From: Virgibacillus senegalensis
Lineage (GTDB): Bacteria > Bacillota > Bacilli > Bacillales > Amphibacillaceae
Reading direction: 5' to 3'
Length of the DNA stretch: 64,000 bases
Assembly: GCF_000821245.2 (NCBI RefSeq)
Contig: NZ_LN611423.1
Location: forward strand, 159,990-223,989
Made by a program: the position numbers and the translations under genes. Within the stretch, counting starts at the first letter, position 1. Every line of letters begins with the position of its first letter. Positions 7,754 to 18,476 of the stretch are shown piece by piece. The notes beneath the pieces were generated by a model, which had not been told where the DNA came from, searched no databases, and saw only the letters and a list, made by a program, of their open reading frames with translations.

Positions 7754-8740
7754 CTATCGCTCGTCTGCCGGAAAATGAACACCCGTCTGGTTACGGATTT
7801 CTTCCAGCACCCTGGCCGTTTCCAGCGATCGCTCGAGCGTACAGATTTCCGATTCGGTCTTCCCTTGCTTGATCAGCTCAACAAACGCCTCTGCTTCATA
7901 AAACATTCCATTTTCCACTTGGGGTCTGCTAATATCCTCCGTGCTGCCATCTTTGTACTTGATTTCCACATGGGTCGGCGTGTTGATATTGTCTACAAGA
8001 ATACTTCCTTTTTCCCCCTGGATTTCGGAAGGAAGATAGGAATTGGCTATTTTGGAATACATTACAGAACCGTTGAAGTCAGGGTAATCAAAAATGGCGC
8101 TACCTTGACCATCGACGCCGGAATCAAGCATCAGGCCGCTTGCCGTGATACGCTCCGGGCTGCCGAATAGCGTAACCATGGGATAGATGCAATACACGCC
8201 GATATCCATCAACGATCCGTTGGAAAAAGCCGGGTTGAATGCATTGAGCACGGTCCCTTCCTTATAGGCATCATAGCGGGAAGAGTATTGGCAGTAGCTG
8301 GCAAAATAGCGACGGACCGTCCCGATTTTCTCCAGGTTGTCCTGTATCGCTTGAAAGTTAGGAAGGAAGACAGTCTTCAACGCTTCCATCAGTAAAACAC
8401 CGTTTCGTCTGGCAGTTTCAATCATGTGCTCTACTTCCTGACTATTCGAAGCAATCGACTTTTCCACCAACACATGCTTGCCATGCTCCATGCATAAAAT
8501 CGCCTGCTCGGCATGTAACGAATTAGGACTGGCAATATAGACAGCATCAAAAGCATCGCTAGCCGCAAACTCCTTTAAATCTGTATATGTATGTTCGGCC
8601 CCGTGCTTTTCTGCAAAGGAACGGGCTTTCTCCGCTTTCCTGGAGTACACAGCTGTCAATTTAAAACCATCTACCTGTGCCGCTCCATCAAGAAATTTTT
8701 CCGTTATCCAGTTGGTACCGATTATTCCGAATCTCACCAT
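7754..8740 (-). CDS. Gfo/Idh/MocA-family NAD(P)-dependent oxidoreductase
   Basis: This 328-residue enzyme has an N-terminal dinucleotide motif (FGIIGTNWITEKFL), the family signature HVLVEKSIASNSQEVEHMI with its catalytic-region Lys, and the C-terminal alpha/beta domain ending in a short conserved tail. The family oxidises or reduces sugars, inositols and related compounds, or acts on dihydrodiols. The GIIGTNWI start resembles the YrbE/YhhX and dimeric dihydrodiol dehydrogenase group. GGGGG precedes the ATG. It lies 71 bases after yerC and has its own terminator. Confidence 0.9.
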   Translation of the reverse strand: MVRFGIIGTNWITEKFLDGAAQVDGFKLTAVYSRKAEKARSFAEKHGAEHTYTDLKEFAASDAFDAVYIASPNSLHAEQAILCMEHGKHVLVEKSIASNSQEVEHMIETARRNGVLLMEALKTVFLPNFQAIQDNLEKIGTVRRYFASYCQYSSRYDAYKEGTVLNAFNPAFSNGSLMDIGVYCIYPMVTLFGSPERITASGLMLDSGVDGQGSAIFDYPDFNGSVMYSKIANSYLPSEIQGEKGSILVDNINTPTHVEIKYKDGSTEDISRPQVENGMFYEAEAFVELIKQGKTESEICTLERSLETARVLEEIRNQTGVHFPADER

Positions 8741-8811
8741 TTTCTAACCCCCATATCTTTAATCCTTCAAAACAAACGCCGGTCTACGTTACCCGCAGTC
8801 CCGGCATCTGA

Positions 8812-9126
8812 TCAATCTTCCTCTACTTCCTTATCTTTTTGTTCCAGGCGGTCAAGCACCATGGAATAAGCATCATTCCCGTAATTCAAGCAGCGTTTCA
8901 CACGGGAGATTGTGGTGGTCGACGCATTTGATTCCTCGACGATGACACCATACGTGTCGCCTTCGCGGAGCATTTTTGCGACCAGCAGCCGCTGTGCAAG
9001 TGCCTGAATCTCACTGATCGTGGCGATGTCGTCGAAAAACCGGTAGCATTCTTCCCGATCCTTCAAGCTAAGGATGGCATCAAACAGTCGATCCAGCTGC
9101 TCGCCCCGTAATTTATCTATTTGCAT
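8812..9126 (-). CDS. yerC: YerC/YecD-family TrpR-related protein
   Basis: This 104-residue helical DNA-binding protein has a Trp-repressor-like fold. A helix-turn-helix runs through TYGVIVEESNASTTTISRVKRCL, and the conserved N-terminal part is FFDDIATISEIQALAQRLLVAKML. It matches the YerC family of Firmicutes, which are 100-105 residues. Its neighbours yerB and yerA in the same order as in B. subtilis support orthology. The biological role of YerC is poorly known. An AAGGAG site lies before the ATG. Confidence 0.93.
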   Translation of the reverse strand: MQIDKLRGEQLDRLFDAILSLKDREECYRFFDDIATISEIQALAQRLLVAKMLREGDTYGVIVEESNASTTTISRVKRCLNYGNDAYSMVLDRLEQKDKEVEED

Positions 9127-9166
9127 TTTCCTACACTCCTTGTAAGAGGTTGTCCAAACACGTTTC

Positions 9167-10234
9167 TTAGTTGATGGTAACCGTTTCTTGGAGGCTTTTG
9201 CTGTCCGGTATTACGTTGATCCAAGTTTTACCCGGGACAAACCCGACTGGTTCACCATCTTTCACCGGCAGGATCCTCCCATCGAAGTTTTCCCACTGGA
9301 CTTCCTGTACTTTCCCTTTTTGAAGCAAGTACGCCGGTCCGCCGGATTCCATATCGACTTCGCGTCGGCCAGCATCATCGATGACCTCATGATGGGTGGC
9401 CATAATGAGGATGTTATCTAATTGTACCGCTTCCTCACCATCCAGTTCAACTGTCTGGCTATCTCCATTATAACGCAAGTATTTGTCCAATTCCTCATCA
9501 TAAACATATCGGACAGGAGTATCATTGTAAGAAAATGAAACTTCAGAGGCACTATCTCCAGGAACATCCGCTGTTTCTTCACCGTTTAAAAACGGAAGCG
9601 GCTCATAATCCGCCTGCATCTCATAGCCTTTTCCCTCGGCAACCTCTTTCACAGCCGCAAACTGTAAATAGGAATTGTGAGGAGCTACACGATCGGAAGA
9701 CCTTTTGAACAAATGACCGTCGTTATCATAATATGCACCATTCAAATGATCGGCCGCTCCGTTTTTCAGCATATCCTCGATAAAGTTAGCAGCACCGTGA
9801 TACACATAGAGCGCTCCATAATCATCTGCCAGATTGAAGTAATAAGGCCGGGCACTTCTCACCGGACCGATCACGTCTGGCTGTTCACTGTGAAACAGTG
9901 CCATGAATCTGGTAATTCTTCCTTCCGCCAGAATCTCAAAAACGATATCCGCTTTCGACAGCCCGGATTGCGGTCTCGCCTTATGATGATTGTTTACCAT
10001 GACCGCGACAATCCGGTTATCAACCGGTTCGTTTGTGGCAATTCCAGTCAACGGATAGACATTCTCATACTCGGATTCTTCTGGTTCTTCCGGTTCAGCA
10101 GCCGGTTCCTCCTGTTCCTGTTCGTCCGCTGGTTCAGGTTCCGGTCCTTGAGACTGCTCGTCCTTCGAGCAAGCAGCTGCCAATACGACGATTAGCAGCA
10201 GGCCAAAAGCAAGCATCATCCATTTATTTTGCAT
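9167..10234 (-). CDS. yerB: DUF3048 lipoprotein YerB
   Basis: This is a lipoprotein of about 355 residues. The signal peptide (MMLAFGLLLIVVLAAAC) ends in an LAAAC lipobox, followed by a Glu/Pro-rich linker of about 40 residues that probably spans the wall. The globular part is DUF3048: PLTGIATNEPVDNRIVAVMVNNH, then ARPQSGLSKADIVFEILAEG. I chose ATG at 10234, with AAAGGTG eight bases upstream; a GTG at 10243 overlaps that site. The function is unknown. It lies between yerA and yerC as in B. subtilis. Confidence 0.93.
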   Translation of the reverse strand: MQNKWMMLAFGLLLIVVLAAACSKDEQSQGPEPEPADEQEQEEPAAEPEEPEESEYENVYPLTGIATNEPVDNRIVAVMVNNHHKARPQSGLSKADIVFEILAEGRITRFMALFHSEQPDVIGPVRSARPYYFNLADDYGALYVYHGAANFIEDMLKNGAADHLNGAYYDNDGHLFKRSSDRVAPHNSYLQFAAVKEVAEGKGYEMQADYEPLPFLNGEETADVPGDSASEVSFSYNDTPVRYVYDEELDKYLRYNGDSQTVELDGEEAVQLDNILIMATHHEVIDDAGRREVDMESGGPAYLLQKGKVQEVQWENFDGRILPVKDGEPVGFVPGKTWINVIPDSKSLQETVTIN

Positions 10235-10281
10235 TCCCCACACACCTTTGTCTTTTTTCTCTCTTTGTTTTATCCTCTATT

Positions 10282-12024
10282 CTACCGCATGATGGCCGGA
10301 AAAAGAACCTCCTTCTTCTTTACATCGATGATTCCCTGCGGCGTAATCCGTATAAACGGCAAGTGGGTCGACGATAAAAACAACAAATTATACACCGGAT
10401 CATGGTAACGATACCCAAACGCCTTCAATGTTGATTTCAGTTCTCTTTCTTTCTCGATCAGCTCATCCACTTCCCCATCGAACATCATCCCAGCTAAAGG
10501 CAGAGGCATTTCATAAATGATTTCCCCTTGATGAGCGAGGACAATTCCGCCGCCAATCTCTTTCATTCTTTGGAATGCCAGCAACAAATCCCGTTTACTC
10601 TTCCCAATCAACACAATATCACCTGTATTGGAATAAGAGCTGACCAAGCCGCCTAGTTTATTGGTGAAGCCTTTGATGACAGTATTGACCCGCCATCCCC
10701 CCTCGCGGCTGGCCAGCATAAGAAATGCTTCCTCATACTTGTCCTCGATTTCATCCACAGTGACATCCAACGTCAAAGCAACTGGTTTGATGATGACATC
10801 GTTGACCATTTCCAAACCGATTGGAATCGAAAACTGTAAATCGCCGTCTTCCAACTCCCAATCCAGCTCCAGTGGTCCAATTCCATACTTGTTCCAATCA
10901 ATAGAACGCTCATGCGGTACCTGGCTGCCATCACGCTTTATCCACTGACCTTTGGCAATTACCGACACAGGGTCCGGGTTGTCTTTTGTTTCGAGCAGGT
11001 TGATATGTGCCACCTGTCCTGGTGCGATACTGCCTAGTCTGTCGCGCATATTGAAGTGTTTGGCTGCATTGTAACTGGCCATCATATAAGCATCTTCGAC
11101 CGGGACTCCTTGTTCCAGGGCTATGCGGATGCACTGATTCATCATGCCTTTTTCATAAAAAGAAGGTGTCGATCCATCCGTGGTCATCGTAAGCTGGTCG
11201 AACTGATCCACGCCAAGTTGTCTGATTTCCTTGAGTATTTCTGGTAAATCAGGTCGGATCGAGGAATAGCGCAGTCCTACCTGATACCCGTTTTGCAGAC
11301 GTTCCACCACCTCCTGCCCGGACATGGATTCGTGATCGGCACTGGCGCCGAGCAGCTTCATTTTAACCAAGGTATGCTCCGAGGCTCCCGGAAAATGGCC
11401 TTCGATCGGTTTTCCCAACCGTTTGGATTCCTGCATCCAGTACAATATTTGATCATCGTCCTCCAATACCTGCGGCCACGAGGTAAGCTCCCCGCCTTGG
11501 ACAACCGCTTCATGTTCAAGCCAGGACAGAACCTGCGAATTGCTGAACACACCAAGTTCTTCCTGTAAAGAGGATTGGGCATCGAATCTGGCCCACCAAT
11601 ACATCGAAATGGGTAATTCCATAAATCGATCCATTAGTGTAAACGCTCTCTTAACATCCAATAAATAAAGCCAAATCAGGTTGTCATTCATCAAGGTTGT
11701 CGTTCCAGACTGGGCAGCATATTCACTCAACTGATGCGGATTATATAATTGCGATGGGTGGGCGTGCGGCTCGATGTAACCCGGTACAGCGTACTTCCCC
11801 TTACAGTCGGTTACTTCGGTCCCTTCGATATTTTGCGGCAGGCGTTCCCCGACATAAACGATACGATCCTGATACACCCAAATATGTGCTTTGATCCATT
11901 TTTTAAGAAAGACATTTAAATAAACGACATTTTTCAATAATAATGTCGGAGCAATCAAACCGTCGATGACGGAAACATGTTCACGTAATTGTTTATTTCT
12001 CCAGCGATAGCGATGCTCATTCAT
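10282..12024 (-). CDS. yerA: Adenine-deaminase-like amidohydrolase YerA
   Basis: At 580 residues this matches B. subtilis YerA. The amidohydrolase metal motif HAH appears in YIEPHAHPSQL near residue 90, with further metal ligands in IEGHFPG and SADHESMSG, and a C-terminal adenine-deaminase domain (VIIKPVALTLDVT). The family deaminates adenine to hypoxanthine. YerA is annotated as a putative adenine deaminase and its activity is not settled. It lies downstream of the purine operon, beyond that operon's terminator, which suits purine salvage. GGAG precedes the ATG. Confidence 0.9.
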   Translation of the reverse strand: MNEHRYRWRNKQLREHVSVIDGLIAPTLLLKNVVYLNVFLKKWIKAHIWVYQDRIVYVGERLPQNIEGTEVTDCKGKYAVPGYIEPHAHPSQLYNPHQLSEYAAQSGTTTLMNDNLIWLYLLDVKRAFTLMDRFMELPISMYWWARFDAQSSLQEELGVFSNSQVLSWLEHEAVVQGGELTSWPQVLEDDDQILYWMQESKRLGKPIEGHFPGASEHTLVKMKLLGASADHESMSGQEVVERLQNGYQVGLRYSSIRPDLPEILKEIRQLGVDQFDQLTMTTDGSTPSFYEKGMMNQCIRIALEQGVPVEDAYMMASYNAAKHFNMRDRLGSIAPGQVAHINLLETKDNPDPVSVIAKGQWIKRDGSQVPHERSIDWNKYGIGPLELDWELEDGDLQFSIPIGLEMVNDVIIKPVALTLDVTVDEIEDKYEEAFLMLASREGGWRVNTVIKGFTNKLGGLVSSYSNTGDIVLIGKSKRDLLLAFQRMKEIGGGIVLAHQGEIIYEMPLPLAGMMFDGEVDELIEKERELKSTLKAFGYRYHDPVYNLLFLSSTHLPFIRITPQGIIDVKKKEVLFPAIMR

Positions 12025-12303
12025 GCAAATTCTCCTATTCTCTGATTGTTTTTTCTATCGTACCATAAGGTATCTTCCCAAAGTAAGCGGTTGCAAGTTA
12101 ATATAACAAAATTTTCATATTTTCTAATATCATTCTATTCATGCATACAGTTTTTATTAAGAAGGAAGTCAGTACCGTTTGAAAACCGTGCTTTATTCCT
12201 GCAGCATGAGTGTTTCTACCTCTTTGTGGCAAAATCATACGGGATGAGCAGCTGCCAATCGTTAAATAGAGGAAAAGCTTTCTTATATATAAGAAAAAAT
12301 GTT
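12025..12303. other. Intergenic stretch, no gene seen
   Basis: This AT-rich stretch upstream of yerA probably contains the yerA promoter on the minus strand, but I cannot fix -35 and -10 boxes. No frame with a ribosome site was seen. Confidence 0.5.
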
Positions 12304-12426
12304 AGCAGCGGAGGAAATACTCGAAGACTCCAGCGGGAGGAAAGGCATCGGTGAGACCCCGCAAAGCGAAGCTTGAGGAGGCTCACCAGCCGCCCGCGGA
12401 AAGCGAAGGGTATTTCCGCAGCGCGC
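12304..12426. repeat. Structured dispersed intergenic repeat of the Bacillaceae type
   Basis: A GC-rich block in AT-rich surroundings. It begins AGCGGAGGAAATAC and ends GTATTTCCGCAGCGC, so the ends are inverted. Inside are ACTCCAGCGGGAGG and a GGTGAGACCCCGC / GAGGAGGCTCACC pair able to form a second hairpin. Blocks of this composition recur between genes in many Bacillaceae genomes. That statement is from memory; copy number here cannot be measured. Confidence 0.7.
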
Positions 12427-12487
12427 AGTACACTTATAAAAACGGTCTTATTTTAGTATCGGAAATGTCGGGAAAATGTTAAGGACA

Positions 12488-12520
12488 TGAAAAGACAGCC
12501 GGCGAGCGGCTGCCTTTTCA
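12488..12520 (-). terminator. Terminator of the purine operon
   Basis: On the minus strand GGCAGCCG and CGGCTGTC form a stem with a G-T pair, framed by AAAAG and CTTTTC. It begins at the purD stop codon itself. It ends the twelve-gene transcript. Confidence 0.85.
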
Positions 12521-13789
12521 TGCTTTTTCTGTGTTTTGTTGAAAACCGATATCACGACGATAAAAAAAGTCCTCACTGGCGTCAAACCTTTTCAAAAAAC
12601 GGGAAACCGCTTCCTGAGCAGCCAGCTGATCTTGCTGAACCGATCCCGTCAGCAGTACCCGACCACCTGCAGAGACATACCGATCCTCTTCAAGCTTCGT
12701 ACCAGCGTGGATGACAAAGCAGCCTTCTGCTTCTGCCCCGTCAAGCGAAGGTAGCGGTCTCCCCTTTTCATACGCACCCGGGTAACCGGCAGAAGCAACC
12801 ACTGTGCCGATACAAGCTGCATCCTTCCAGGTAAGCTCTGGATCTTTTCCTGCTTTGACGTCGATAATCACTTGCATGAAATCATTTTCCAGAAGCGGAA
12901 GGACTACCTGCGTCTCCGGATCGCCCATCCTGGCGTTGAATTCAATGACCTTCGGACCATCGGACGTTTCAATTAAACCAGCATAAAGCACACCCGAGAA
13001 GGGGCGGTTTTCTATTACCATACCAGCCGCGGCAGGTTCAAGGATGTCGGCAATTGCCGTCTCGACAACGGCAGCTTCTAAGTCAGGGATAGGTGCATAA
13101 GCTCCCATTCCACCCGTATTCGGTCCCTGGTCCCCCTCATATGCCCGCTTGTGGTCCCGGGCAGGCACCATCGGATAAACCTGCGAGCCGTTTACAAAAG
13201 CCATCAGGGAAAACTCTTTTCCTTGTAAAAACTCCTCGATGACGATTTTGCTTCCCGCACTGCCGAACTCAATATCTAGCAGTATATGATCAACTGCGGC
13301 CAGTGCCTGTTCCAGCGTCTCAGCGACGACTACTCCTTTTCCGGCTGCAAGTCCATCTGCTTTGATTACAATCGGGACTCCGTGCTCACGGATATACGCC
13401 TTGGCTTCACCAGCATCGGTAAAGGTTTGATAGGAAGCTGTCGGGATACCATATTTGTGCATGAACCTTTTGGCAAAATCTTTGCTTCCTTCTATAATGG
13501 CCGCTTCCTGTGCAGGACCGAAGATTTGCAGCTGCTCTTTTTCAAAGGCATTGACAATTCCGGCAGCCAACGGATTTTCCGGACCGACGATCGTCCAATC
13601 GATAGCCGCCTCCTTTGCAAAAGCAGCAAGTTCTTCAATTTGGCTATCGTTTATCGGAACACACTGTGCATCCCTGCTGATTCCACCGTTTCCCGGCGCC
13701 GCATACAACTTTTCTACAAGCTTGCTTTCCTTTAGTTTTTTGATCATGCTGTGTTCCCTTCCGCCGCCGCCAATTACTAATACGTTCAT
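12518..13789 (-). CDS. purD: Phosphoribosylamine-glycine ligase (GAR synthetase)
   Basis: Step 2 of purine synthesis: joins phosphoribosylamine to glycine using ATP, forming GAR. This 423-residue ATP-grasp enzyme has the N-terminal VIGGGGREHSMIKKL loop, GPENPLAAG, and the ATP-grasp block FNARMGDPETQVVLPLLE. Its length is normal. It is the last gene of the operon, 73 bases after purH, and the terminator overlaps its stop codon. Confidence 0.98.
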   Translation of the reverse strand: MNVLVIGGGGREHSMIKKLKESKLVEKLYAAPGNGGISRDAQCVPINDSQIEELAAFAKEAAIDWTIVGPENPLAAGIVNAFEKEQLQIFGPAQEAAIIEGSKDFAKRFMHKYGIPTASYQTFTDAGEAKAYIREHGVPIVIKADGLAAGKGVVVAETLEQALAAVDHILLDIEFGSAGSKIVIEEFLQGKEFSLMAFVNGSQVYPMVPARDHKRAYEGDQGPNTGGMGAYAPIPDLEAAVVETAIADILEPAAAGMVIENRPFSGVLYAGLIETSDGPKVIEFNARMGDPETQVVLPLLENDFMQVIIDVKAGKDPELTWKDAACIGTVVASAGYPGAYEKGRPLPSLDGAEAEGCFVIHAGTKLEEDRYVSAGGRVLLTGSVQQDQLAAQEAVSRFLKRFDASEDFFYRRDIGFQQNTEKA

Positions 13790-13862
13790 CCAATCCCTCC
13801 CCTTTACTGGTTGGTGGAAAGCAGCGGAGCCCTTGCCTCTGGTTCCGCTGTTGCGTTTACTT

Positions 13863-15395
13863 TTAGTGTTTAAAGTGCCTCATGCCGGTAAACACCATAG
13901 CTATGCCATGCTCGTCACAGGCTTTAATGGAATCTTCATCCCGTTTCGAACCACCAGGCTGAATAATCGCACTGATTCCTGCCTTTGCAGCGGCTTCTAC
14001 CGTATCGGGCATCGGGAAAAAGGCATCGGAAGCCATAACCGCTCCTTTCGTCTGGTCTCCGGCTTGTTCGAGCGCGATTTTAGCAGCACCCACACGATTC
14101 ATTTGTCCGGCACCAACACCTAAAGTCTGATCCTGATTCGCTATGACAATCGCATTGGATTTAACATGCTTGACTGCTTTCCATGCAAACAGCAAATCTT
14201 TCATTTCCTGCTCAGTCGGCTTTCTTTTCGTCGCCACAGTTAACGCTTGTTCAGTGACTCGGCCCTCATCGACATCCTGAACAAGCAAACCACCGATCAC
14301 ACTTACGACTTTTTGTCTGGTCGTACCGGCGTCTTCCATCGGAATTTTTAACAAACGGATGTTTTTCTTTCCTGTCAGCAGTTCCATTGCCTTCTCAGAG
14401 AAGGAAGGAGCAATGACGATTTCCAGAAAAATCGCCTTGAGCTGTTCCGCGGTTGCTGCATCGACTTCACGATTCAAAGCAACGATGCCGCCGAAAATCG
14501 AAACGGGATCCGCCTGATATGCCTTTTGAAACGCAGCAGCTACTGTATTCCCAATCCCAATGCCGCAAGGGTTCATATGCTTGACGGCTACTGCGGCGGG
14601 CTCTTCATATTCGAGTACCATTTCCAAGGCTGCATTTGCATCCTGGATGTTATTGTAGGAAAGCTCTTTTCCATGCAATTGTTCCGCATTGGCAATCGAA
14701 GCCCCTTTTACGTTAGGCTGTTTATAAAAGGCCGCTTGCTGGTGCGGATTCTCTCCATAGCGCAATGATTGTACTTTCTCATATGTAATCGTATATGTTT
14801 CCGGAGTGATGTCCCCGGTAATGTCGGAAAAATAACCCGCAATCATCGCATCATAATTCGCAGTATGACGGAAGACTTTGGCAGCTAACCGTTTTCGGTT
14901 TTCCTCCTGCAGGCTTTCCTGTTCCAATTTGTCCAGAACCGGCTGGTAATCATCAGGATCGACAACCACTGTTACATCCCGGAAATTCTTTGCCGCTGCC
15001 CGAAGCATTGTTGGTCCGCCGATATCAATGTTTTCAATCGCTTCTGCTTCCGTTACACCGGGTTGATCAATCGTTTGTTTAAATGGATACAGGTTGACTA
15101 CCACGATATCAATCGGATCGATTTCCCGCTCTTCCAGCTGCTGACGGTGTCCGGCATCATCCCGTTTGGCGAGCAGCCCACCATGGATATTCGGATGCAG
15201 TGTCTTGACCCGGCCATCCAAAATTTCTTCAAACCTGGTGACATCCGAAACAGGAATCGCCGGCAGGCCTGCTTCCTGCAGTTTCTTCAAGGTTCCTCCT
15301 GTTGAAACCAATTCATAGCCGAGCCGGTCCAGTCCTTTCGCAAAATCAACGACATTGCTTTTATCTGACACACTGAATAATGCGCGCTTTTTCAT
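13863..15395 (-). CDS. purH: Bifunctional AICAR transformylase / IMP cyclohydrolase
   Basis: Carries out the last two steps to IMP. The N-terminal MGS-like cyclohydrolase domain ([23 protein letters not shown]) covers about residues 1-190. The transformylase domain follows, with RYGENPHQ and the catalytic KHMNPCG motif. The C-terminus [12 protein letters not shown] is conserved. At 510 residues it is full length. Its ATG overlaps the purN stop in an ATGA junction, suggesting translational coupling. Confidence 0.98.
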   Translation of the reverse strand: MKKRALFSVSDKSNVVDFAKGLDRLGYELVSTGGTLKKLQEAGLPAIPVSDVTRFEEILDGRVKTLHPNIHGGLLAKRDDAGHRQQLEEREIDPIDIVVVNLYPFKQTIDQPGVTEAEAIENIDIGGPTMLRAAAKNFRDVTVVVDPDDYQPVLDKLEQESLQEENRKRLAAKVFRHTANYDAMIAGYFSDITGDITPETYTITYEKVQSLRYGENPHQQAAFYKQPNVKGASIANAEQLHGKELSYNNIQDANAALEMVLEYEEPAAVAVKHMNPCGIGIGNTVAAAFQKAYQADPVSIFGGIVALNREVDAATAEQLKAIFLEIVIAPSFSEKAMELLTGKKNIRLLKIPMEDAGTTRQKVVSVIGGLLVQDVDEGRVTEQALTVATKRKPTEQEMKDLLFAWKAVKHVKSNAIVIANQDQTLGVGAGQMNRVGAAKIALEQAGDQTKGAVMASDAFFPMPDTVEAAAKAGISAIIQPGGSKRDEDSIKACDEHGIAMVFTGMRHFKH

Positions 15396-15991
15396 GATTT
15401 AATCTCCTCTTTCTTTTCTGTCTGAATGAGTGCTTGGATCGTTTCCGGAAAAAGCCGGTGTTCGATAATTTGAATGTTTGCCTGTAAAGAGGCTCGATCA
15501 TCGTTTTCCTGAATTCTTATCGCCTCCTGATCAATAATTGATCCGGTATCCATCCCTTCATCGACGAAGTGGACGGTCACCCCGGTCTGTTTGACTCCCG
15601 CCGCGAGTGCCTGCCCGATTGCATCTTTTCCCGGAAATGCGGGCAGCAGGGAGGGATGGATGTTGACGATTCTCCCTTCGAAAGGGCTAAGGAGCGTATT
15701 GCCGATCAACCGCATATAACCGGCCAAAATCAGCCAATCGACGTGATAGTCGTACAGTCTTCGCAAAATCTCCTGTTCATAATCGGCTTTTGCAGGGTAT
15801 TTTTTAGCGTGAAATACAAAAACAGGTATTTGACGGTTTCTTGCTTTTCCGATAACTTTAGCTTCAGGTTGATCACAAACCAGCAAGGCGATTTCAGCAT
15901 CGAGACGATCTTCATCTATTGCTTCTGCAATGGCGGCAAAGTTGCTGCCGGTCCCGGAAGCAAATACAGCCAAACGCTGTTTGTTAGTCAT
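15392..15991 (-). CDS. purN: GAR transformylase (10-formyl-THF dependent)
   Basis: This 199-residue enzyme formylates GAR to FGAR. Visible are the N-terminal [13 protein letters not shown], the catalytic [12 protein letters not shown] segment with its Asn and His, and [14 protein letters not shown] with the conserved Asp. Length and motifs are typical. It overlaps purM by eight bases and purH by four. Confidence 0.98.
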   Translation of the reverse strand: MTNKQRLAVFASGTGSNFAAIAEAIDEDRLDAEIALLVCDQPEAKVIGKARNRQIPVFVFHAKKYPAKADYEQEILRRLYDYHVDWLILAGYMRLIGNTLLSPFEGRIVNIHPSLLPAFPGKDAIGQALAAGVKQTGVTVHFVDEGMDTGSIIDQEAIRIQENDDRASLQANIQIIEHRLFPETIQALIQTEKKEEIKS

Positions 15992-17012
15992 GACAAACGT
16001 TCACTCCCTTATTTGCCGTCACTTGCCCGATATGATACGCCTTTTCTCCCTGCCCTTCCAACAACGAGATTGCATCGGCTGCCTCGGAATTCGGTACGAT
16101 GATGGCCATTCCAATTCCCATGTTGAATACGCCAAGCATCTCCTCAAATGATAGGCCCCCATATTGCTGAAGTACATCATATACTAGTGGGATTTTCCAA
16201 GAACCTGCCTCTATCTTAACGCCCAATTGGTCCGGAAGTGCACGCGGAAAGTTTTCATAAAAACCGCCGCCGGTAATATGGGAAATACCTTTTACCTCGA
16301 TTCGACCGCGAAGCGATTTAACCGCCCGCGCATAAATCTTCGTCGGTGCCATCAATGCTTCACCCAGTGGTTGTGCCAACGGCTCATATGTTTTGCTCCA
16401 ATCGAGTCCATGCTCCTCGACAATTTTTCGGACAAGCGAAAAACCGTTGGAATGAACGCCGCTCGAGGCCAATCCGATAACTGCGTCGCCAGGCTGGATG
16501 TCCCTTCCGGTAATGATCTCCCGCTTCTCGGCAATGCCTACGACAAATCCGGCCAGATCGTACTCACCGTCCTGATACAAGCCCGGCATTTCAGCAGTTT
16601 CCCCTCCGATTAGTGCGCAGCCTCCCTCCACGCAGCCTTCCGATACCCCTTTTACGATTTGTTCGATTTTTTCCGGGACGTTTTTACTGCATGCAATATA
16701 ATCGAGAAAAAACAACGGATCCGCTCCTTGCGCGACAATATCATTGACGCACATAGCCACCAAATCAATTCCCACTGTATCATGTTTATCCATTTCAAAA
16801 GCAAGCTTCAGTTTTGTTCCGACCCCATCTGTTCCAGAAACAAGAACCGGATCCTGGTAGGAAAAGGAACCGAGTTCGAACAATCCAGCAAAGGCACCGA
16901 CACCTCCGATCACTTCTTTTCGATCGGTTTCGGCAATGTGTTTCTTCATCAACTCTACTGCGCGGTAACCAGCTTCGACATCCACGCCTGCTTGTTTATA
17001 TGCTTCACTCAT
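15984..17012 (-). CDS. purM: AIR synthetase
   Basis: Closes the imidazole ring, turning FGAM into AIR with ATP. The 342-residue protein shows the family signatures VSGTDGVGTKLKLAFEM, HDTVGIDLVAMCVND and the glycine-rich ITGGGFYENFPR. It shares the fold of PurL. It follows purF after 51 bases and overlaps purN. Confidence 0.98.
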   Translation of the reverse strand: MSEAYKQAGVDVEAGYRAVELMKKHIAETDRKEVIGGVGAFAGLFELGSFSYQDPVLVSGTDGVGTKLKLAFEMDKHDTVGIDLVAMCVNDIVAQGADPLFFLDYIACSKNVPEKIEQIVKGVSEGCVEGGCALIGGETAEMPGLYQDGEYDLAGFVVGIAEKREIITGRDIQPGDAVIGLASSGVHSNGFSLVRKIVEEHGLDWSKTYEPLAQPLGEALMAPTKIYARAVKSLRGRIEVKGISHITGGGFYENFPRALPDQLGVKIEAGSWKIPLVYDVLQQYGGLSFEEMLGVFNMGIGMAIIVPNSEAADAISLLEGQGEKAYHIGQVTANKGVNVCHD

Positions 17013-17063
17013 AAAAACGCTCCTTTTCCATCCACCTGCATAATGTGGTATTCGGCAGGATTG

Positions 17064-18476
17064 CTATCCTTTTGTAGCCGGAAGTGCCGTTTCAGGATAA
17101 ATTTCTGTGGGATAATTCCCGGTAAAACAGGCATTGCAGATGCCGTGTTCCGCTGTGTTCCCGCCAGCGACAATCGCATTTTCCAACCCTTCTGTCGTCA
17201 AGTAGGAGAGACTGTCGGCACCGATCAGTTCTCTGATTTCTTCCACGGTGTGGTTCGAAGCGATCAATTCACCTTTTGTTGAAGTATCGATTCCATAATA
17301 ACAAGGGTTCTCAATCGGCGGGGAGGCAATCCGGACATGGACCTCTGTCGCGCCAGCTTCCTTCAGCAACCGGACAATTCGTTTACTTGTCGTGCCGCGG
17401 ACAATCGAATCATCGACCATGACTACACGTTTGCCATCTACGATTCCTCTGACGGCAGAAAGTTTCATTTTGACGCCCTGTTCACGCAGCTCCTGGGACG
17501 GTTGGATGAATGTCCTGCCGACATAACGGTTTTTGATCAATCCGAGTTCATATGGAATCGCGGAGGCTTCCGAGTAGCCGATAGCGGCAGAAATGCTGGA
17601 ATCCGGCACACCAGTCACTACGTCTGCTTCAACCGGTGCTTCCTTGGCTAGTTCTTTCCCCATCATTTTTCGCGAAGCATGGACGTTCTTTCCGTTCAGA
17701 TTACTATCGGGACGAGAGAAATAAACATATTCCATCGAGCATAGCGTCCGATTCAACGGAGAAGCAAAGGTCCTGGAACTCACTCCGTGATCGTCTATGA
17801 TCAGCAGTTCTCCTGGCTTAACCTCTCGCAAATAGGAGGCGCCAATCACGTCAAATGCACAGGTCTCGGAGGAAACGACATAAGCACCGCTGAGCATTCC
17901 CAGGGACAATGGGCGTAAACCACGCGGATCAAGAGCTATGTAAAGCTTGTTCTCAGTTAGGATGGAAAAGGCATAAGCACCTTTAATCATACTTAGCGCC
18001 TGGATGATCGCTTCTTCCATCTGCAAATGGCCGCTCCGCTTTATCAAATGAGCCAACACCTCGGTATCAGAAGTCGTCTGCAGAATGCTTCCTTGCGCTT
18101 CCAACTGATGCTTCAAGGCATAAGCGTTGACTAAGTTTCCATTGTGGGCAAGTGCCATGCTCTCTTTTTGGGAACGGAAAACGAGAGGCTGTACATTCTC
18201 ATAACCGCCGCCACCTTGTGTTGCATAGCGGACATGGCCTAACGCTGCATGACCCTTCAACCTGGAAAACTCATCCTGTTGAAAAACGTCATTGATCAGG
18301 CCGTTTCCTTTATGCAAATGCAAGGATTCCCCATCACTCGTCACAATTCCTGCGCCTTCCTGTCCGCGGTGTTGCAGTGCGTGCAGGCCGTAATAGGCGA
18401 CTTCTGCCGCCTTTTCGTGCCCCCAAATGCCGAATACGCCACACTCTTCGTTTAAGCCTTTGATTTCAGCAAGCAT
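17064..18476 (-). CDS. purF: Amidophosphoribosyltransferase
   Basis: First committed step: transfers the amide nitrogen of glutamine to PRPP. I chose ATG at 18476, with AAAGGGG seven bases before it. This gives an 11-residue propeptide ([11 protein letters not shown]) before the catalytic N-terminal Cys of [10 protein letters not shown]. The PRPP motif [14 protein letters not shown] is present. Cysteines in [16 protein letters not shown] and [12 protein letters not shown] match the four 4Fe-4S ligands known from B. subtilis PurF, so this should be the oxygen-sensitive iron-sulfur type. Its start lies inside the end of purL. Confidence 0.98.
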   Translation of the reverse strand: MLAEIKGLNEECGVFGIWGHEKAAEVAYYGLHALQHRGQEGAGIVTSDGESLHLHKGNGLINDVFQQDEFSRLKGHAALGHVRYATQGGGGYENVQPLVFRSQKESMALAHNGNLVNAYALKHQLEAQGSILQTTSDTEVLAHLIKRSGHLQMEEAIIQALSMIKGAYAFSILTENKLYIALDPRGLRPLSLGMLSGAYVVSSETCAFDVIGASYLREVKPGELLIIDDHGVSSRTFASPLNRTLCSMEYVYFSRPDSNLNGKNVHASRKMMGKELAKEAPVEADVVTGVPDSSISAAIGYSEASAIPYELGLIKNRYVGRTFIQPSQELREQGVKMKLSAVRGIVDGKRVVMVDDSIVRGTTSKRIVRLLKEAGATEVHVRIASPPIENPCYYGIDTSTKGELIASNHTVEEIRELIGADSLSYLTTEGLENAIVAGGNTAEHGICNACFTGNYPTEIYPETALPATKG

